DNA of 64,000 bases from assembly GCA_017557665.1 (NCBI GenBank), contig JAFYYI010000065.1, positions 124,001 through 188,000 of the forward strand, in the 5' to 3' direction. This DNA is from Muribaculaceae bacterium (GTDB lineage Bacteria > Bacteroidota > Bacteroidia > Bacteroidales > Muribaculaceae). Positions 1 through 8,050 of this stretch are shown piece after piece; position 1 is the stretch's first letter, and every line of letters begins with the position of its first letter. The position numbers and the translations under genes were made by a program. The notes under the pieces were generated by a model. The model saw only the letters and a list, made by a program, of their open reading frames with translations. It was not told where the DNA came from and did not search any database.

Positions 1-91
1 AATCTCTGCTATCACACAAGAATTGTTGAAAAACAAATGAAAACGTGACCTCTATCAGTAGTGAACAGCCCCAAAAACGCACCTCACATCA

Positions 92-586
92 CTATCTGGC
101 GTTTCTCAATTCAGCTTCCAGCTGTTGGATGCGTTGCTGCATGTCAGCTATCATTGGGGGATATTGCGAGCGGGCAACCACCGACTCGGTCATCTCATAA
201 TCCCGCTGCATGTCATTGAGCAGTTCATAGGCTTTCTTCAACTCATACTCAATCTGGGCGGCACTGCGGCCACCACCAGTGCTGACGGGCATCGCCTGAC
301 CACCTGACATTTGGGCTTGAGCCTCCATGATTTCCTGAGCCGTTTGCGCGTCACATTGGCCCGAGCCGCCGCAACCGCTACACGTCTGCTGTGGTGCCAT
401 CACATCTCCCGGCATTAAGGAGAACACGCCACTGCCTCCACACATGGGGCAAGTCACCATTTGCGACTGACGATGTTCTTCCAAGACTCTATCCGCGAAT
501 GAGTTGTTGTTGGTAGACGATCCGCCATCACATGAGGCGAGAGAGAACAAACAAACCCCTAATACAGCATAAAAAACCTTCTTCAT
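92..586 (-). CDS. Lipoprotein with paired DnaJ-like CxxCGGSG zinc motifs
   Basis: About 164 residues. I start at the ATG at 586 because it begins a lipoprotein signal (MKKVFYAVLG... LASC), with the lipid-anchored Cys near residue 19; the longer frame opens with TTG. Two CxxCxGxG elements (CPMCGGSG near 46 and CSGCGGSG near 69) match half of a DnaJ cysteine-rich zinc finger and could bind one zinc. The C-terminal half is charged and helical, probably coiled coil (ELKKAYELLNDMQRDYEM). It is likely a periplasm-facing or outer-membrane lipoprotein. Function unknown; divergent from the nuclease genes. Confidence 0.75.
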   Translation of the reverse strand: MKKVFYAVLGVCLFSLASCDGGSSTNNNSFADRVLEEHRQSQMVTCPMCGGSGVFSLMPGDVMAPQQTCSGCGGSGQCDAQTAQEIMEAQAQMSGGQAMPVSTGGGRSAAQIEYELKKAYELLNDMQRDYEMTESVVARSQYPPMIADMQQRIQQLEAELRNAR

Positions 587-748
587 AACTTCTGCCCTAA
601 TACGTGTCGAGCGCAACGTCTATTGATTAATTAATGATTACACACATTAATGACAGCCTCGCCACTGATGTAACCCAAGGCAAAAGAAAAAATTTCCCAA
701 TACCGTTTTTTACTGTAATGGTCTTAAGCTTTTGTTTGGAGAATTCAC

Positions 749-756
749 TACTTTTG
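749..756 (+). promoter_or_regulatory. -7 promoter box for first nuclease gene
   Basis: TACTTTTG matches the Bacteroidota -7 consensus TAnnTTTG. Only 5 nt separate it from the ATG at 762, so the transcript would be leaderless or nearly so. Confidence 0.6.
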
Positions 757-761
757 TAAGC

Positions 762-1601
762 ATGAAAAAGCGATTAGAACAGCTCTGGCAACGATGGGGC
801 GACACGGCCAGATTCCTTGCTTGGGGTGTGGCGGCTGCCTTGGTATGCTTTTTGCTGTATAGCATCATCGTGAACAATGACACTCCACATCTGGTGCCCA
901 TGAGTACAGGTACACGCGACAGCCTGATGACCATCGGTGTGCCCCGTGGCATGAGTGACACGCTGGTGAATTACGGCGACGCTTTCGCAGTGCATTTCAA
1001 CAGCACGCGCGGCATCGCCAACTGTGCCACCTATGAGTTCGTTATCAACGAACTGAACGGAACGGCCGAGCGCAGCAATGATTTTCTGCAGGATGCCAGC
1101 GTGAAAGGGTGTCCCTCGCCTGCCGACTACTCTGGCAGCGGAATGGACCGTGGCCACCTGGTGCCGGCAGGCGACCTCAAGTGGAGCGAAACGGCCATGC
1201 GCCAGTCGTTCATGCTGACTAACGTGTGCCCTATGCATAAGGCTCTGAATGAGGGCGGTTGGGCAAAGTTGGAAGAAAAGGTGCGTGAATGGACAGCACG
1301 AGACAGCAGCTTGCTGGTGTTCACAGGGCCTGTCGTCAGCAATGGCGACACCACGCTGGCTGGCGGACGAGTGACGGTGCCCAGCGCTTACTATAAGGTG
1401 ATTATTGCGCCTTGTGTAAGACCGATGCGTGCCATCGCGTTCATCTACCCCAACGGGCAGAGCGGAGGTCGGCTGCGGCAGTATGCCGTGAGCATCGACG
1501 AGGTGGAGCGGCTTACCGGGCTGGATTTCTTCCCCACCCTGCCGCCAGCAGAACAGGAACGATTAGAAGGCCCCATCAACCTTGACGCATGGCTGAATTG
1601 A
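762..1601 (+). CDS. Membrane-anchored DNA/RNA non-specific endonuclease (NUC family), copy 1
   Basis: About 279 residues, counted from the ATG at 762; the longer frame starts at TTG and would lie upstream of the transcription start. One N-terminal membrane segment (about residues 18-36, FLAWGVAAALVCFLLY) predicts a bitopic protein with the nuclease outside the cytoplasm. The bba-metal nuclease motif is complete: DRGH with catalytic His near 132, TNVCP, then LNEGGW...LEE supplying the metal and phosphate ligands, and LLVFTGPV. It would cleave DNA and RNA without sequence specificity. First of three tandem paralogues, so nucleic-acid scavenging or surface clearance is plausible. Confidence 0.88.
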   Translation: MKKRLEQLWQRWGDTARFLAWGVAAALVCFLLYSIIVNNDTPHLVPMSTGTRDSLMTIGVPRGMSDTLVNYGDAFAVHFNSTRGIANCATYEFVINELNGTAERSNDFLQDASVKGCPSPADYSGSGMDRGHLVPAGDLKWSETAMRQSFMLTNVCPMHKALNEGGWAKLEEKVREWTARDSSLLVFTGPVVSNGDTTLAGGRVTVPSAYYKVIIAPCVRPMRAIAFIYPNGQSGGRLRQYAVSIDEVERLTGLDFFPTLPPAEQERLEGPINLDAWLN

Positions 1602-1616
1602 TGAACTCGAGGCGTT

Positions 1617-1630
1617 GATTAGTGATTAGT
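1617..1630 (+). repeat. Heptad repeat (GATTAGT x2) after nuclease 1
   Basis: Two perfect 7-nt units, 16 nt past the stop of nuclease 1. Short, but it follows the same TTAG heptad pattern found after several other genes in this window. Confidence 0.5.
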
Positions 1631-1651
1631 GACAACAATAGCAAAAAAGAT

Positions 1652-2590
1652 ATGAAGCAAATAGTGAAAATTTGGATATTGGTGGCAGCGATGGTGATGG
1701 GTGGCGCCCTGCCTCCGCAGCTGATGGGTGATAACGGCATTACCACTCAGTGGTCTGCCCAAGCCAAGAGCAAGAGCAAGAAAAAGTCAAAAAAGAATAA
1801 GAAAAAGTCAAAGAAGAAGGGGAAATCCAAGAAGGAAGCCACCGCTTCACCTCTGGTGAGCGTTCCCACTATCGGACAGAAGACAGCTCCAACCACCGTG
1901 CCGCAGCAGAACTATAACTCGTTGCTGGCTGTCACCATCCCCAACGGGGTATCCAACCAGGTGTTGAATTACCAGGCCATCAGAGTCAACTTCAACCCCT
2001 CGCTGAGGATTCCCAACTGCGTGGCCTACGAGTTGACAGCCACCATGGTCGACATGAGCGACGCGCCCGGGCATGAGAACCGCAAGAGCTACAACTACGC
2101 CAAGGATTCCAAGGTCAAGTCCTGCCCCGAGAATTGGGAATACCGAGGCAGCGGTTACAGCCGTGGGCATATGGCTCCCGCGATGGACATGCGTTGGGAC
2201 AAGACTGCGATGAAAGAATGCTTCTACATGACCAACATGTGCCCCCAGGACACCAAACTCAACAACGACCACTGGCGTTCGTTGGAAGAAAAAGTCCATC
2301 GTTGGGCCAAGCGTGACAAGCGCATCCTCGTCTTCACCGGACCCATCATGGGTAAGAATTCGAAGAAGATCGGCAAGGACAAGCAAAACATCGCTGTCCC
2401 CGACGCATTTTTCAAGGTGCTGTACGCCCCCGACAAAGGCCGCTCCATCGCCTTCATCTACCCCAACGCTCCCAGTCCCGGCGGCATCAGCAAGTACGCC
2501 GTCACCGTCGCCGAAGTCGAGCGCCGCACCGGCCTCACCTTCTCCAACACCATCCCCAAGCAGCAGTGCAACCTCGCGGACTGGCAATAA
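1652..2590 (+). CDS. Secreted or anchored DNA/RNA non-specific endonuclease, copy 2, with Lys/Ser tract
   Basis: About 312 residues from the ATG at 1652 (the longer frame begins with GTG). It has an N-terminal hydrophobic signal or anchor (ILVAAMVMGGALPP), then a lysine/serine tract of about 30 residues (roughly 38-66, repeating KSKKKSKKNKKKSKKK), then the NUC domain. Catalytic elements are SRGHMAPAMDMRW, TNMCPQ, LNNDHWRSLEE and ILVFTGPI. The usual DRGH is SRGH, a common family variant that keeps the His. The basic tract could tether the enzyme to polyanions (nucleic acid or LPS), which is inference. It lies 50 nt after copy 1 and is probably co-transcribed. Confidence 0.87.
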   Translation: MKQIVKIWILVAAMVMGGALPPQLMGDNGITTQWSAQAKSKSKKKSKKNKKKSKKKGKSKKEATASPLVSVPTIGQKTAPTTVPQQNYNSLLAVTIPNGVSNQVLNYQAIRVNFNPSLRIPNCVAYELTATMVDMSDAPGHENRKSYNYAKDSKVKSCPENWEYRGSGYSRGHMAPAMDMRWDKTAMKECFYMTNMCPQDTKLNNDHWRSLEEKVHRWAKRDKRILVFTGPIMGKNSKKIGKDKQNIAVPDAFFKVLYAPDKGRSIAFIYPNAPSPGGISKYAVTVAEVERRTGLTFSNTIPKQQCNLADWQ

Positions 2591-2644
2591 CACTGAATAA
2601 GCACACATTTCATTAGACAGAGACATCCGCGCCCATCTTTTTAG

Positions 2645-2694
2645 GATGAACTGCTCCCCAAAAGTATTTTCTAACTTTTGGGGAGCAGTTCATC
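2645..2694. terminator. Perfect 21-bp inverted repeat with 8-nt loop
   Basis: Arms 2645-2665 and 2674-2694 are exactly complementary and the loop is 2666-2673. It follows nuclease 2. No T-tract follows directly on either strand, so it may be a strong RNA hairpin acting as a 3'-end or processing signal rather than a classical intrinsic terminator. Confidence 0.65.
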
Positions 2695-2724
2695 TGCGGG
2701 TATTGCACCCTTTTGTGGGAGATA

Positions 2725-2756
2725 TTTGTTCTTCAACGATACTTTTATTAATTTTG
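2725..2756 (+). promoter_or_regulatory. Bacteroidota-type promoter for nuclease 3 and mnmE
   Basis: TTTG at 2725-2728 and TAATTTTG at 2749-2756 are 20 nt apart, the usual -33/-7 geometry. They lie just downstream of the 21-bp hairpin and 19 nt before the ATG at 2776. Confidence 0.6.
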
Positions 2757-2775
2757 TGGTCGAGAAACGTTCAAG

Positions 2776-3669
2776 ATGATGAAGAAGAAACATAAAAGGA
2801 TTCTGTACTACTTGCTGGCGGTGTTGCTGCTAGCCTTTGCCGGTTATCAGGGTTACCAGAAAAGCGGCTTCTACAAGAGCGCCTACAACGAGGACCTGCC
2901 CAGTGAGCAAGACCAACAGGACAAGCAGGAAGGCAAGGAGTATCAGTCGACGGGCGACCCGGCGTTGCTTGACGTGAAGTTGCCCGAGCGCCTCGACAAT
3001 CAGACGGTGCGCTACAAGGCCATCACGATCTATTTCAACAAGCATTACCGTGTGCCCAACTGCGTGGCCTATGAGTTGACCAACACCATGACGTCGATGG
3101 CCGACTCCCGTGAGGCCGAGAACCGTGCCAACTACCAGTTTGAGCGCGACCGCAACGTGAAGGGTTGCCCCGACTGGTGGGAATACAAGGAGAGCGGCTA
3201 CACGCGCGGCCACATGGCTCCGGCGATGGACATGCGCTGGAACAAGACGGCCATGGAGCAATGCTTCTTGATGACCAACATCTGCCCGCAACTCGACGAG
3301 ATGAACGACGGCGAGTGGCGCCATCTGGAAGAAGCCGTGCACAAGTGGTCCAGAACAGCCAAGAGGCTCATCGTGTTCACTGGCCCCATCTTCTCGGATG
3401 ACATGGACCGCATCGGCAAGCACTACGACATCGCCGTGCCCGAACGTTTCTTCAAGGTCATCTATTCCCCCGAGCAGAACCGCGCCATCGCCTTCGTGAT
3501 GGAAAACAAGGAACTGCCCAAAAGCTGGACCAGCTATGCCACCACCATCGACAAGGTGGAGGAGTTGACCGGCTATAACTTCCTCGCCTCGCTCGACGAC
3601 AAGGTGGAGAACGTTATTGAGAGTAAACAGAACATTAAGGATTGGCCCGCTTATTACCCACGCCGATGA
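2776..3669 (+). CDS. Membrane-anchored DNA/RNA non-specific endonuclease, copy 3
   Basis: 297 residues. After a basic N-terminus (MMKKKHKR), residues about 9-25 form a membrane anchor (ILYYLLAVLLLAFAGYQ). The NUC domain follows, with TRGHMAPAMDMRWN, TNICPQ, MNDGEWRHLEE and LIVFTGPI, so the catalytic His and metal-site Asn and Glu are retained. It resembles copy 2 more closely than copy 1 (both keep CVAYELT and RGHMAPAMDMRW). Its stop overlaps the mnmE start as ATGA (3666-3669), so translation of mnmE is probably coupled to this gene. Confidence 0.88.
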   Translation: MMKKKHKRILYYLLAVLLLAFAGYQGYQKSGFYKSAYNEDLPSEQDQQDKQEGKEYQSTGDPALLDVKLPERLDNQTVRYKAITIYFNKHYRVPNCVAYELTNTMTSMADSREAENRANYQFERDRNVKGCPDWWEYKESGYTRGHMAPAMDMRWNKTAMEQCFLMTNICPQLDEMNDGEWRHLEEAVHKWSRTAKRLIVFTGPIFSDDMDRIGKHYDIAVPERFFKVIYSPEQNRAIAFVMENKELPKSWTSYATTIDKVEELTGYNFLASLDDKVENVIESKQNIKDWPAYYPRR

Positions 3670-5063
3670 ATATTACCGAATTAACAGGACTTACTGGCGA
3701 CACCATCTGTGCCGTCTCCACCCCTCAGGGCCGTGGAGGCATCGCCGTGATTCGCGTGAGCGGCCCCGAGGCACTGGACATCGTACAGCGCCGCTGGCAG
3801 GGCAAGCCGCTTGCCGACATGACGTCTCACACCGTCCACCTGGGGCACTTGAGCGATAGTGCAAACGAAGTGCTTGACCAAGTTGTATTAACCGTGTTTA
3901 AGGCTCCCAACTCGTTCACTGGCGAGGATGTGGTGGAACTGGCATGCCATGGCTCGACATGGATTCAGCAACAGGTGATTCAGACCCTGATTGACGCCGG
4001 TTGCCGCCATGCCACGGCAGGTGAATTCACGCGCCGCGCCTTCGCCAACGGCCGCATGGACCTGTCCCAGGCCGAGGCCGTCGCCGATGTCATCGAGGCC
4101 CAATCCCGTGCTGCACATCATGTGGCGATGACCCAGATGCGCGGCCGCTACAGCGACGAGTTGCGTGGCTTGAGAGACAAACTATTGCACTTCGTGGCGC
4201 TCATCGAACTGGAACTGGACTTCAGCGAGGAGGACGTGACCTTTGCCGACCGCAGTGAGGTGACCTCACTGGCCCGAGAGATTCACACCCTCATCGGCCG
4301 ATTAGCCGACAGTTACCGCGACGGTAACGCCATCCGCAACGGCATCCCCGTTGCTATCGTGGGACAGACCAATGCCGGAAAATCCACCCTGCTGAACGCC
4401 CTGCTGCGCGACGACCGCGCCCTGGTGAGCGACATCCACGGCACCACGCGCGACACCATCGAGGACACCATCGTCATGGGCGGCACACTGTTCCGCTTCA
4501 TCGACACGGCCGGCATCCGCCAGTCGAGCGACGCCGTTGAACGAATGGGAATCGAGCGCTCCTGGCAGGCTATCGATAAGGCCAGTATTGTCCTCTGGGT
4601 CGTTGACGTCACCAGCGCCGACATCAGCATGGCCCATGACATCCTCGCCCGCTGCGAGGGCAAACGCCTTATCGCCGTACTGAACAAGACCGACCTTGAC
4701 GACGATATCGCCGCCAGGAGTGAGCTGAACGATCTCCTGCCCGAGAGCACGCCAGTCATGGCCATCAGCGCCAAAAGCGATGCCGACATCGAGGCCCTGC
4801 GCTCCCTCATCGTTGAGAATGCCACTCTGCCCAACGTGGACTGCGATGCCGTCATCGTCACCAACGCCCGTCATTACCAGGCCCTGACGCGTGCCCGCGA
4901 TGCTATCGCCCGTGCCATCACCGGCCTGGAAAGCGGACTGAGCGGCGACCTCCTCGACCAAGACATCCGCGAATGCCTGCACTGGCTCGGCGAAATCACC
5001 GGCGAAATCACCACCGACAACATCCTCGGTGAAATCTTCGCCCACTTCTGCATCGGCAAATAG
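3666..5063 (+). CDS. mnmE: tRNA uridine-5-carboxymethylaminomethyl(34) synthesis GTPase MnmE
   Basis: 465 residues from the ATG at 3666, a normal family length. With MnmG it modifies U34 of tRNAs. The N-terminal folate-binding domain begins TICAVSTPQGRGGIAVIRVSG. The G domain is inserted in the helical domain: P-loop GQTNAGKST (about 233-241), GTTRDTIED, DTAG and NKTD. The protein ends FCIGK, carrying the conserved catalytic CIGK tail. The longer frame to 3642 starts with TTG and is unlikely. The ATGA overlap with the nuclease gene is an unusual pairing of a housekeeping gene with a secreted nuclease. Confidence 0.96.
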   Translation: MNITELTGLTGDTICAVSTPQGRGGIAVIRVSGPEALDIVQRRWQGKPLADMTSHTVHLGHLSDSANEVLDQVVLTVFKAPNSFTGEDVVELACHGSTWIQQQVIQTLIDAGCRHATAGEFTRRAFANGRMDLSQAEAVADVIEAQSRAAHHVAMTQMRGRYSDELRGLRDKLLHFVALIELELDFSEEDVTFADRSEVTSLAREIHTLIGRLADSYRDGNAIRNGIPVAIVGQTNAGKSTLLNALLRDDRALVSDIHGTTRDTIEDTIVMGGTLFRFIDTAGIRQSSDAVERMGIERSWQAIDKASIVLWVVDVTSADISMAHDILARCEGKRLIAVLNKTDLDDDIAARSELNDLLPESTPVMAISAKSDADIEALRSLIVENATLPNVDCDAVIVTNARHYQALTRARDAIARAITGLESGLSGDLLDQDIRECLHWLGEITGEITTDNILGEIFAHFCIGK

Positions 5064-5101
5064 AGTCTTAGAAACAACTCTGAACAACTTTGAACAACTT
5101 G

Positions 5102-5138
5102 AAGTAAACCACTAATTTATAGTGGTTTACTTGTTTTT
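5102..5138 (+). terminator. Intrinsic terminator after mnmE
   Basis: A perfect 13-bp stem (5102-5114 with 5120-5132), a 5-nt loop, then G and five T. It sits 38 nt after the mnmE stop. Confidence 0.85.
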
Positions 5139-5486
5139 AACACTTCGGATTGCATATTTTTTTCTTCAACTTTCTCTTGTTATTTTTGTACCGTTTTCTA
5201 CTGCGAATGTAAACTGAGTTCAAAATGTCTTCCATTATGCAAAATTTGGGACAAAGGTGATACGCTATGATAAACCCCAAAAACGCTATTGACGGGACTA
5301 TATGACCGCCACGTCATACCGCATTAAGGAAACAAATAATTGAACGACAACAAACAATGAACAACAAACTTTTCCTATCTTTGCAGCGTATACGCAAATG
5401 GTATACTTTTGAATTATTTTTTGGTGTATTTTAACGTTATTATTTACAATCTTTTGAGTAAAATCAAAAACACCTCCATAAAAGAT
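5139..5486 (+). promoter_or_regulatory. AT-rich upstream region with stacked -7 boxes and a GTATAC motif
   Basis: No gene seen. It holds TATTTTTG near 5180, TATCTTTG at 5376-5383, a 10-bp palindrome GCGTATACGC at 5386-5395, then a second GTATAC at 5401-5406 running into TACTTTTG (5404-5411). Either of the last two boxes could drive the gene at 5487. The stretch from 5391 recurs near 7901. Confidence 0.45.
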
Positions 5487-6653
5487 ATGTTTTCAATAGC
5501 CTCCGTGTTCTTGTCTGTCACGGGAAGTTTTATTGTGGGCAATGCTGGCAAAGTATCTGCAAATCCAGAACATGCAGAATGGGAAGGTGAAAAAGAAGAT
5601 ATTCTTGAAAGAGCGAATTGGCTTTGCTCTAAGATAGTTGTGTCTGATCCTGAAACACTCATGAATGAGGCTCCATCAATGATTGGACGTGAGTATCAAG
5701 GAGAATGGGCAATATATTGTTGCTCAATGCTCACTCATGCTCTGACAAATATCAGCTATCTTTATCCCGAAAAGAAGGAAAAATGTCCGCTCCTCATTGC
5801 AAAGATGATAGAGATAGTAAATACGCCTGTGATACGTGAGTACGACACAAATCAGTGGAAAGAAGATGCAATGGAAACGCTCGATGGTCCTAAGAGTCAC
5901 ATGACTTATTTGAGCATTCTTGCTTGGATGATTAGTAATTACAAGATGGCTGGTGGCGATAATAGGTATGACGAATTGTTTTGCAAACTATGTGAAACGC
6001 TTAATCGACGTATGTTTGAAAGCAAGTATGAACTCAATCTACTTTCATTTCCAGGCAAGCCAATCTGGTTGCCAGATATGCTTGTCACGTTGGTTGCTTT
6101 GCGCAATTACAGCAGGTTGTTTGATGGCAGATATGACGACACTATAAAAAAGTGGCTCACGAATGCAAAGACCAAATGGATTCACAAATCCACAGGACTT
6201 CTTGCTGGTCAGATGCCGGGACAAGGACGATTGCGCAATATGGTGATTCGAGGTTCTCATACCGCATTGATCTGTTCTTATCTATCATTGGTGGACGAGG
6301 ATTTTGCGTGTGCTCAATATAAACAGATGTGTAAGGTGCTAAGGAAAGAAGCTACATTCATGGGGAAAACAGTATGTGGTGTTAAAGAGTATCTTAGAAA
6401 GGATCCAGAATTCAAAATGACGCCTGGTGACGCAGGTCTTGTTGTAAAGGGCATCAGTGCTGGTGGAACCGCCTTCGCTCTTGGTGCTGCAACCTTCTTC
6501 GGTGATTGGGAGTTTAGATATCAAATGCTTAGAACGGCAGAGATAGCTGGCGGAACAAAAAAAGAGAAGGGTATGCGACACTATAAAATCTCAGACACGT
6601 TCCTTGTTGGAGAGGCTACAGCATTGGCCATGAGAACCAACGTGAAACGATAA
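5487..6653 (+). CDS. Unknown protein, possible alpha/alpha-barrel (linalool-dehydratase-like) fold
   Basis: About 388 residues from the ATG at 5487; the frame is open back to a TTG at 5409. A hydrophobic start (FSIASVFLSVTGSFIVG) may be a weak signal or anchor. The body is helical with spaced Trp/Tyr-rich motifs (HMTYLSILAWMISNYKMAGG, RYDELFCKLCETLNRRM, RGSHTALICSYLSLVDED). These remind me of alpha/alpha-toroid proteins of the linalool dehydratase/isomerase type; this is a weak resemblance, not an identification. Base composition is clearly more AT-rich than the flanking genes, suggesting transfer. Confidence 0.6.
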   Translation: MFSIASVFLSVTGSFIVGNAGKVSANPEHAEWEGEKEDILERANWLCSKIVVSDPETLMNEAPSMIGREYQGEWAIYCCSMLTHALTNISYLYPEKKEKCPLLIAKMIEIVNTPVIREYDTNQWKEDAMETLDGPKSHMTYLSILAWMISNYKMAGGDNRYDELFCKLCETLNRRMFESKYELNLLSFPGKPIWLPDMLVTLVALRNYSRLFDGRYDDTIKKWLTNAKTKWIHKSTGLLAGQMPGQGRLRNMVIRGSHTALICSYLSLVDEDFACAQYKQMCKVLRKEATFMGKTVCGVKEYLRKDPEFKMTPGDAGLVVKGISAGGTAFALGAATFFGDWEFRYQMLRTAEIAGGTKKEKGMRHYKISDTFLVGEATALAMRTNVKR

Positions 6654-6684
6654 AAAATGAATATCACTCCTCTTAATCGTAATT

Positions 6685-7020
6685 ATGTTTATGAAAGAGA
6701 CTTTACAAACACTGAAAGATTTTTTTGATAATCCGTATATATGGGCAACGTTAGCCATACTAGGTTTCTTTGGAATAACGGATTGGGCAAAAAACCTTGT
6801 ACTGCAGTATCTCAAAGAAACTGGTCATAATTTCAAAGAACTGATAAACGACAAAGCATTGCGCAGTTCGTTTTACAAGTGGAGTGGCAAGCATTATAAA
6901 CAACTTCCACCATGGGCAAAGAGATTAAGCCGAAAGGTAGAAAATGTTGTCAACAAGATGGGCTTCAGGACTCGTCGTAGAGGCGGAAGAAGAAAAACTG
7001 TTTCAAAGAAGAAGTTGTAG
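6685..7020 (+). CDS. Small basic single-pass membrane protein, unknown
   Basis: 111 residues (a second ATG at 6691 would give 109). One hydrophobic segment (about 18-34, YIWATLAILGFFGITDW) is followed by a Lys/Arg-rich cytoplasmic-type tail ending in GRRKTVSKKKL. It lies 31 nt after the AT-rich gene at 5487 and shares its low GC content, so the two probably moved together and are co-transcribed. No family recognised. Confidence 0.55.
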   Translation: MFMKETLQTLKDFFDNPYIWATLAILGFFGITDWAKNLVLQYLKETGHNFKELINDKALRSSFYKWSGKHYKQLPPWAKRLSRKVENVVNKMGFRTRRRGGRRKTVSKKKL

Positions 7021-7151
7021 TATAGTAATATGTATGTAAAGCTTATTCAACCTAACTGTAAATAATACCGTTAAACTATACCAGTTGTAAGCGCTGCAAA
7101 GAGTTTGTTGCTTGAAAAAGTGTATTGTCGGTTGGATGAATGGGAGAGCAT

Positions 7152-7745
7152 TTAACCATTGAGGATAGCATCCATCTCACTGGCCACCCGGGCTTCACAA
7201 TCCCTCATGGCGTAGAGCGTCTTTTGCAGCACCTCATCTAAAGGCCATCCCAGCATTTCAGCACCCTGTTCAATCACCTCGCGGGAACAACCGGCAGCAA
7301 ATGCTTTTGTCTTGTACTTCTTCTTGAGTGACTTCAGCTCCATGTCCTGGACACTCTTCGACGGGCGCATCAGAACTGCCGCCCATATCAGTCCGGTCAG
7401 TTCATCGGTAGCGAAGAGCACCTTCTCCATCAGGTGTTCAGGCTTTACATCCACATGCAAGCCGTAAGCGTGGCTGCAGATGGCGTGAATCATGTCTTCG
7501 CCCACGCCCCCTGCACGCAGCAGTTCAGGCGCCTTGATGCAATGCTCCTCGGGATACTGCTCAAAATCGATGTCGTGCAACAGTCCTACCAGGCCCCAAA
7601 AATCCACCTCGTCGGCAAAGCCAAGTTGCTCCGCATACCAGCGCATGACACCTTCCACCGTCAGCGCATGTTGCAGGTGAAACGGGTCTTTGTTATATTC
7701 TCTCAGCAGCTCCCAAGCTGTCTCCCTTGTAATTTGACTTTCCAT
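7152..7745 (-). CDS. HD-domain metal-dependent phosphohydrolase-like protein
   Basis: 197 residues. HALTVE near residue 26, LLHDID (the HD pair, near 55-60) and a later His (SHAYGL) supply the metal ligands of the HD superfamily. It matches the short cytoplasmic HD proteins often annotated as predicted hydrolases. Substrate unknown. Start ATG at 7745. Transcribed away from murB. Confidence 0.8.
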   Translation of the reverse strand: MESQITRETAWELLREYNKDPFHLQHALTVEGVMRWYAEQLGFADEVDFWGLVGLLHDIDFEQYPEEHCIKAPELLRAGGVGEDMIHAICSHAYGLHVDVKPEHLMEKVLFATDELTGLIWAAVLMRPSKSVQDMELKSLKKKYKTKAFAAGCSREVIEQGAEMLGWPLDEVLQKTLYAMRDCEARVASEMDAILNG

Positions 7746-7979
7746 ATATCTTTACATTTTGATTATAATCGCAATCTCTTTACGGATATCCTTTCCCTTC
7801 CGGGGAATATCGAAATTCGGTGCGAATTTAATGGAAACTTTGATACTGCACAAAGATTATCTCATAAAAAAGACTTGTTTTAATAATGCAAAAACACTGA
7901 TACGCATGGTATACTTTTCGATTATTATCGTGGTACACCTTTCAATCACTATTGACAGACATCTACAAGAAAAGTGGTG

Positions 7980-8039
7980 GATTTCGCCCATAATCTTCAC
8001 ATTTCGGGCGAAATCTATCGATTTTTAGTTAGATTTCGC
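7980..8039 (+). promoter_or_regulatory. Three GATTTCGC elements upstream of murB
   Basis: GATTTCGCCC (7980-7989) and its exact reverse complement (8006-8015) form a 10-bp stem with a 16-nt loop. A third copy, GATTTCGC, is at 8032-8039 just before the murB -7 box. They could be an operator cluster or a structured end of an upstream transcript. The rest of 7746-8079 shows no gene. Confidence 0.45.
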
Positions 8040-8050
8040 TCGGCTTGCAG

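Noticed and set aside
1..91. Gene or RNA at the left edge
   Set aside because: No coding frame with support and no tRNA-like fold seen.
5409..5486. N-terminal 26-residue extension of the AT-rich gene from a TTG
   Set aside because: It overlaps the likely -7 box at 5404-5411, and ATG at 5487 is available.
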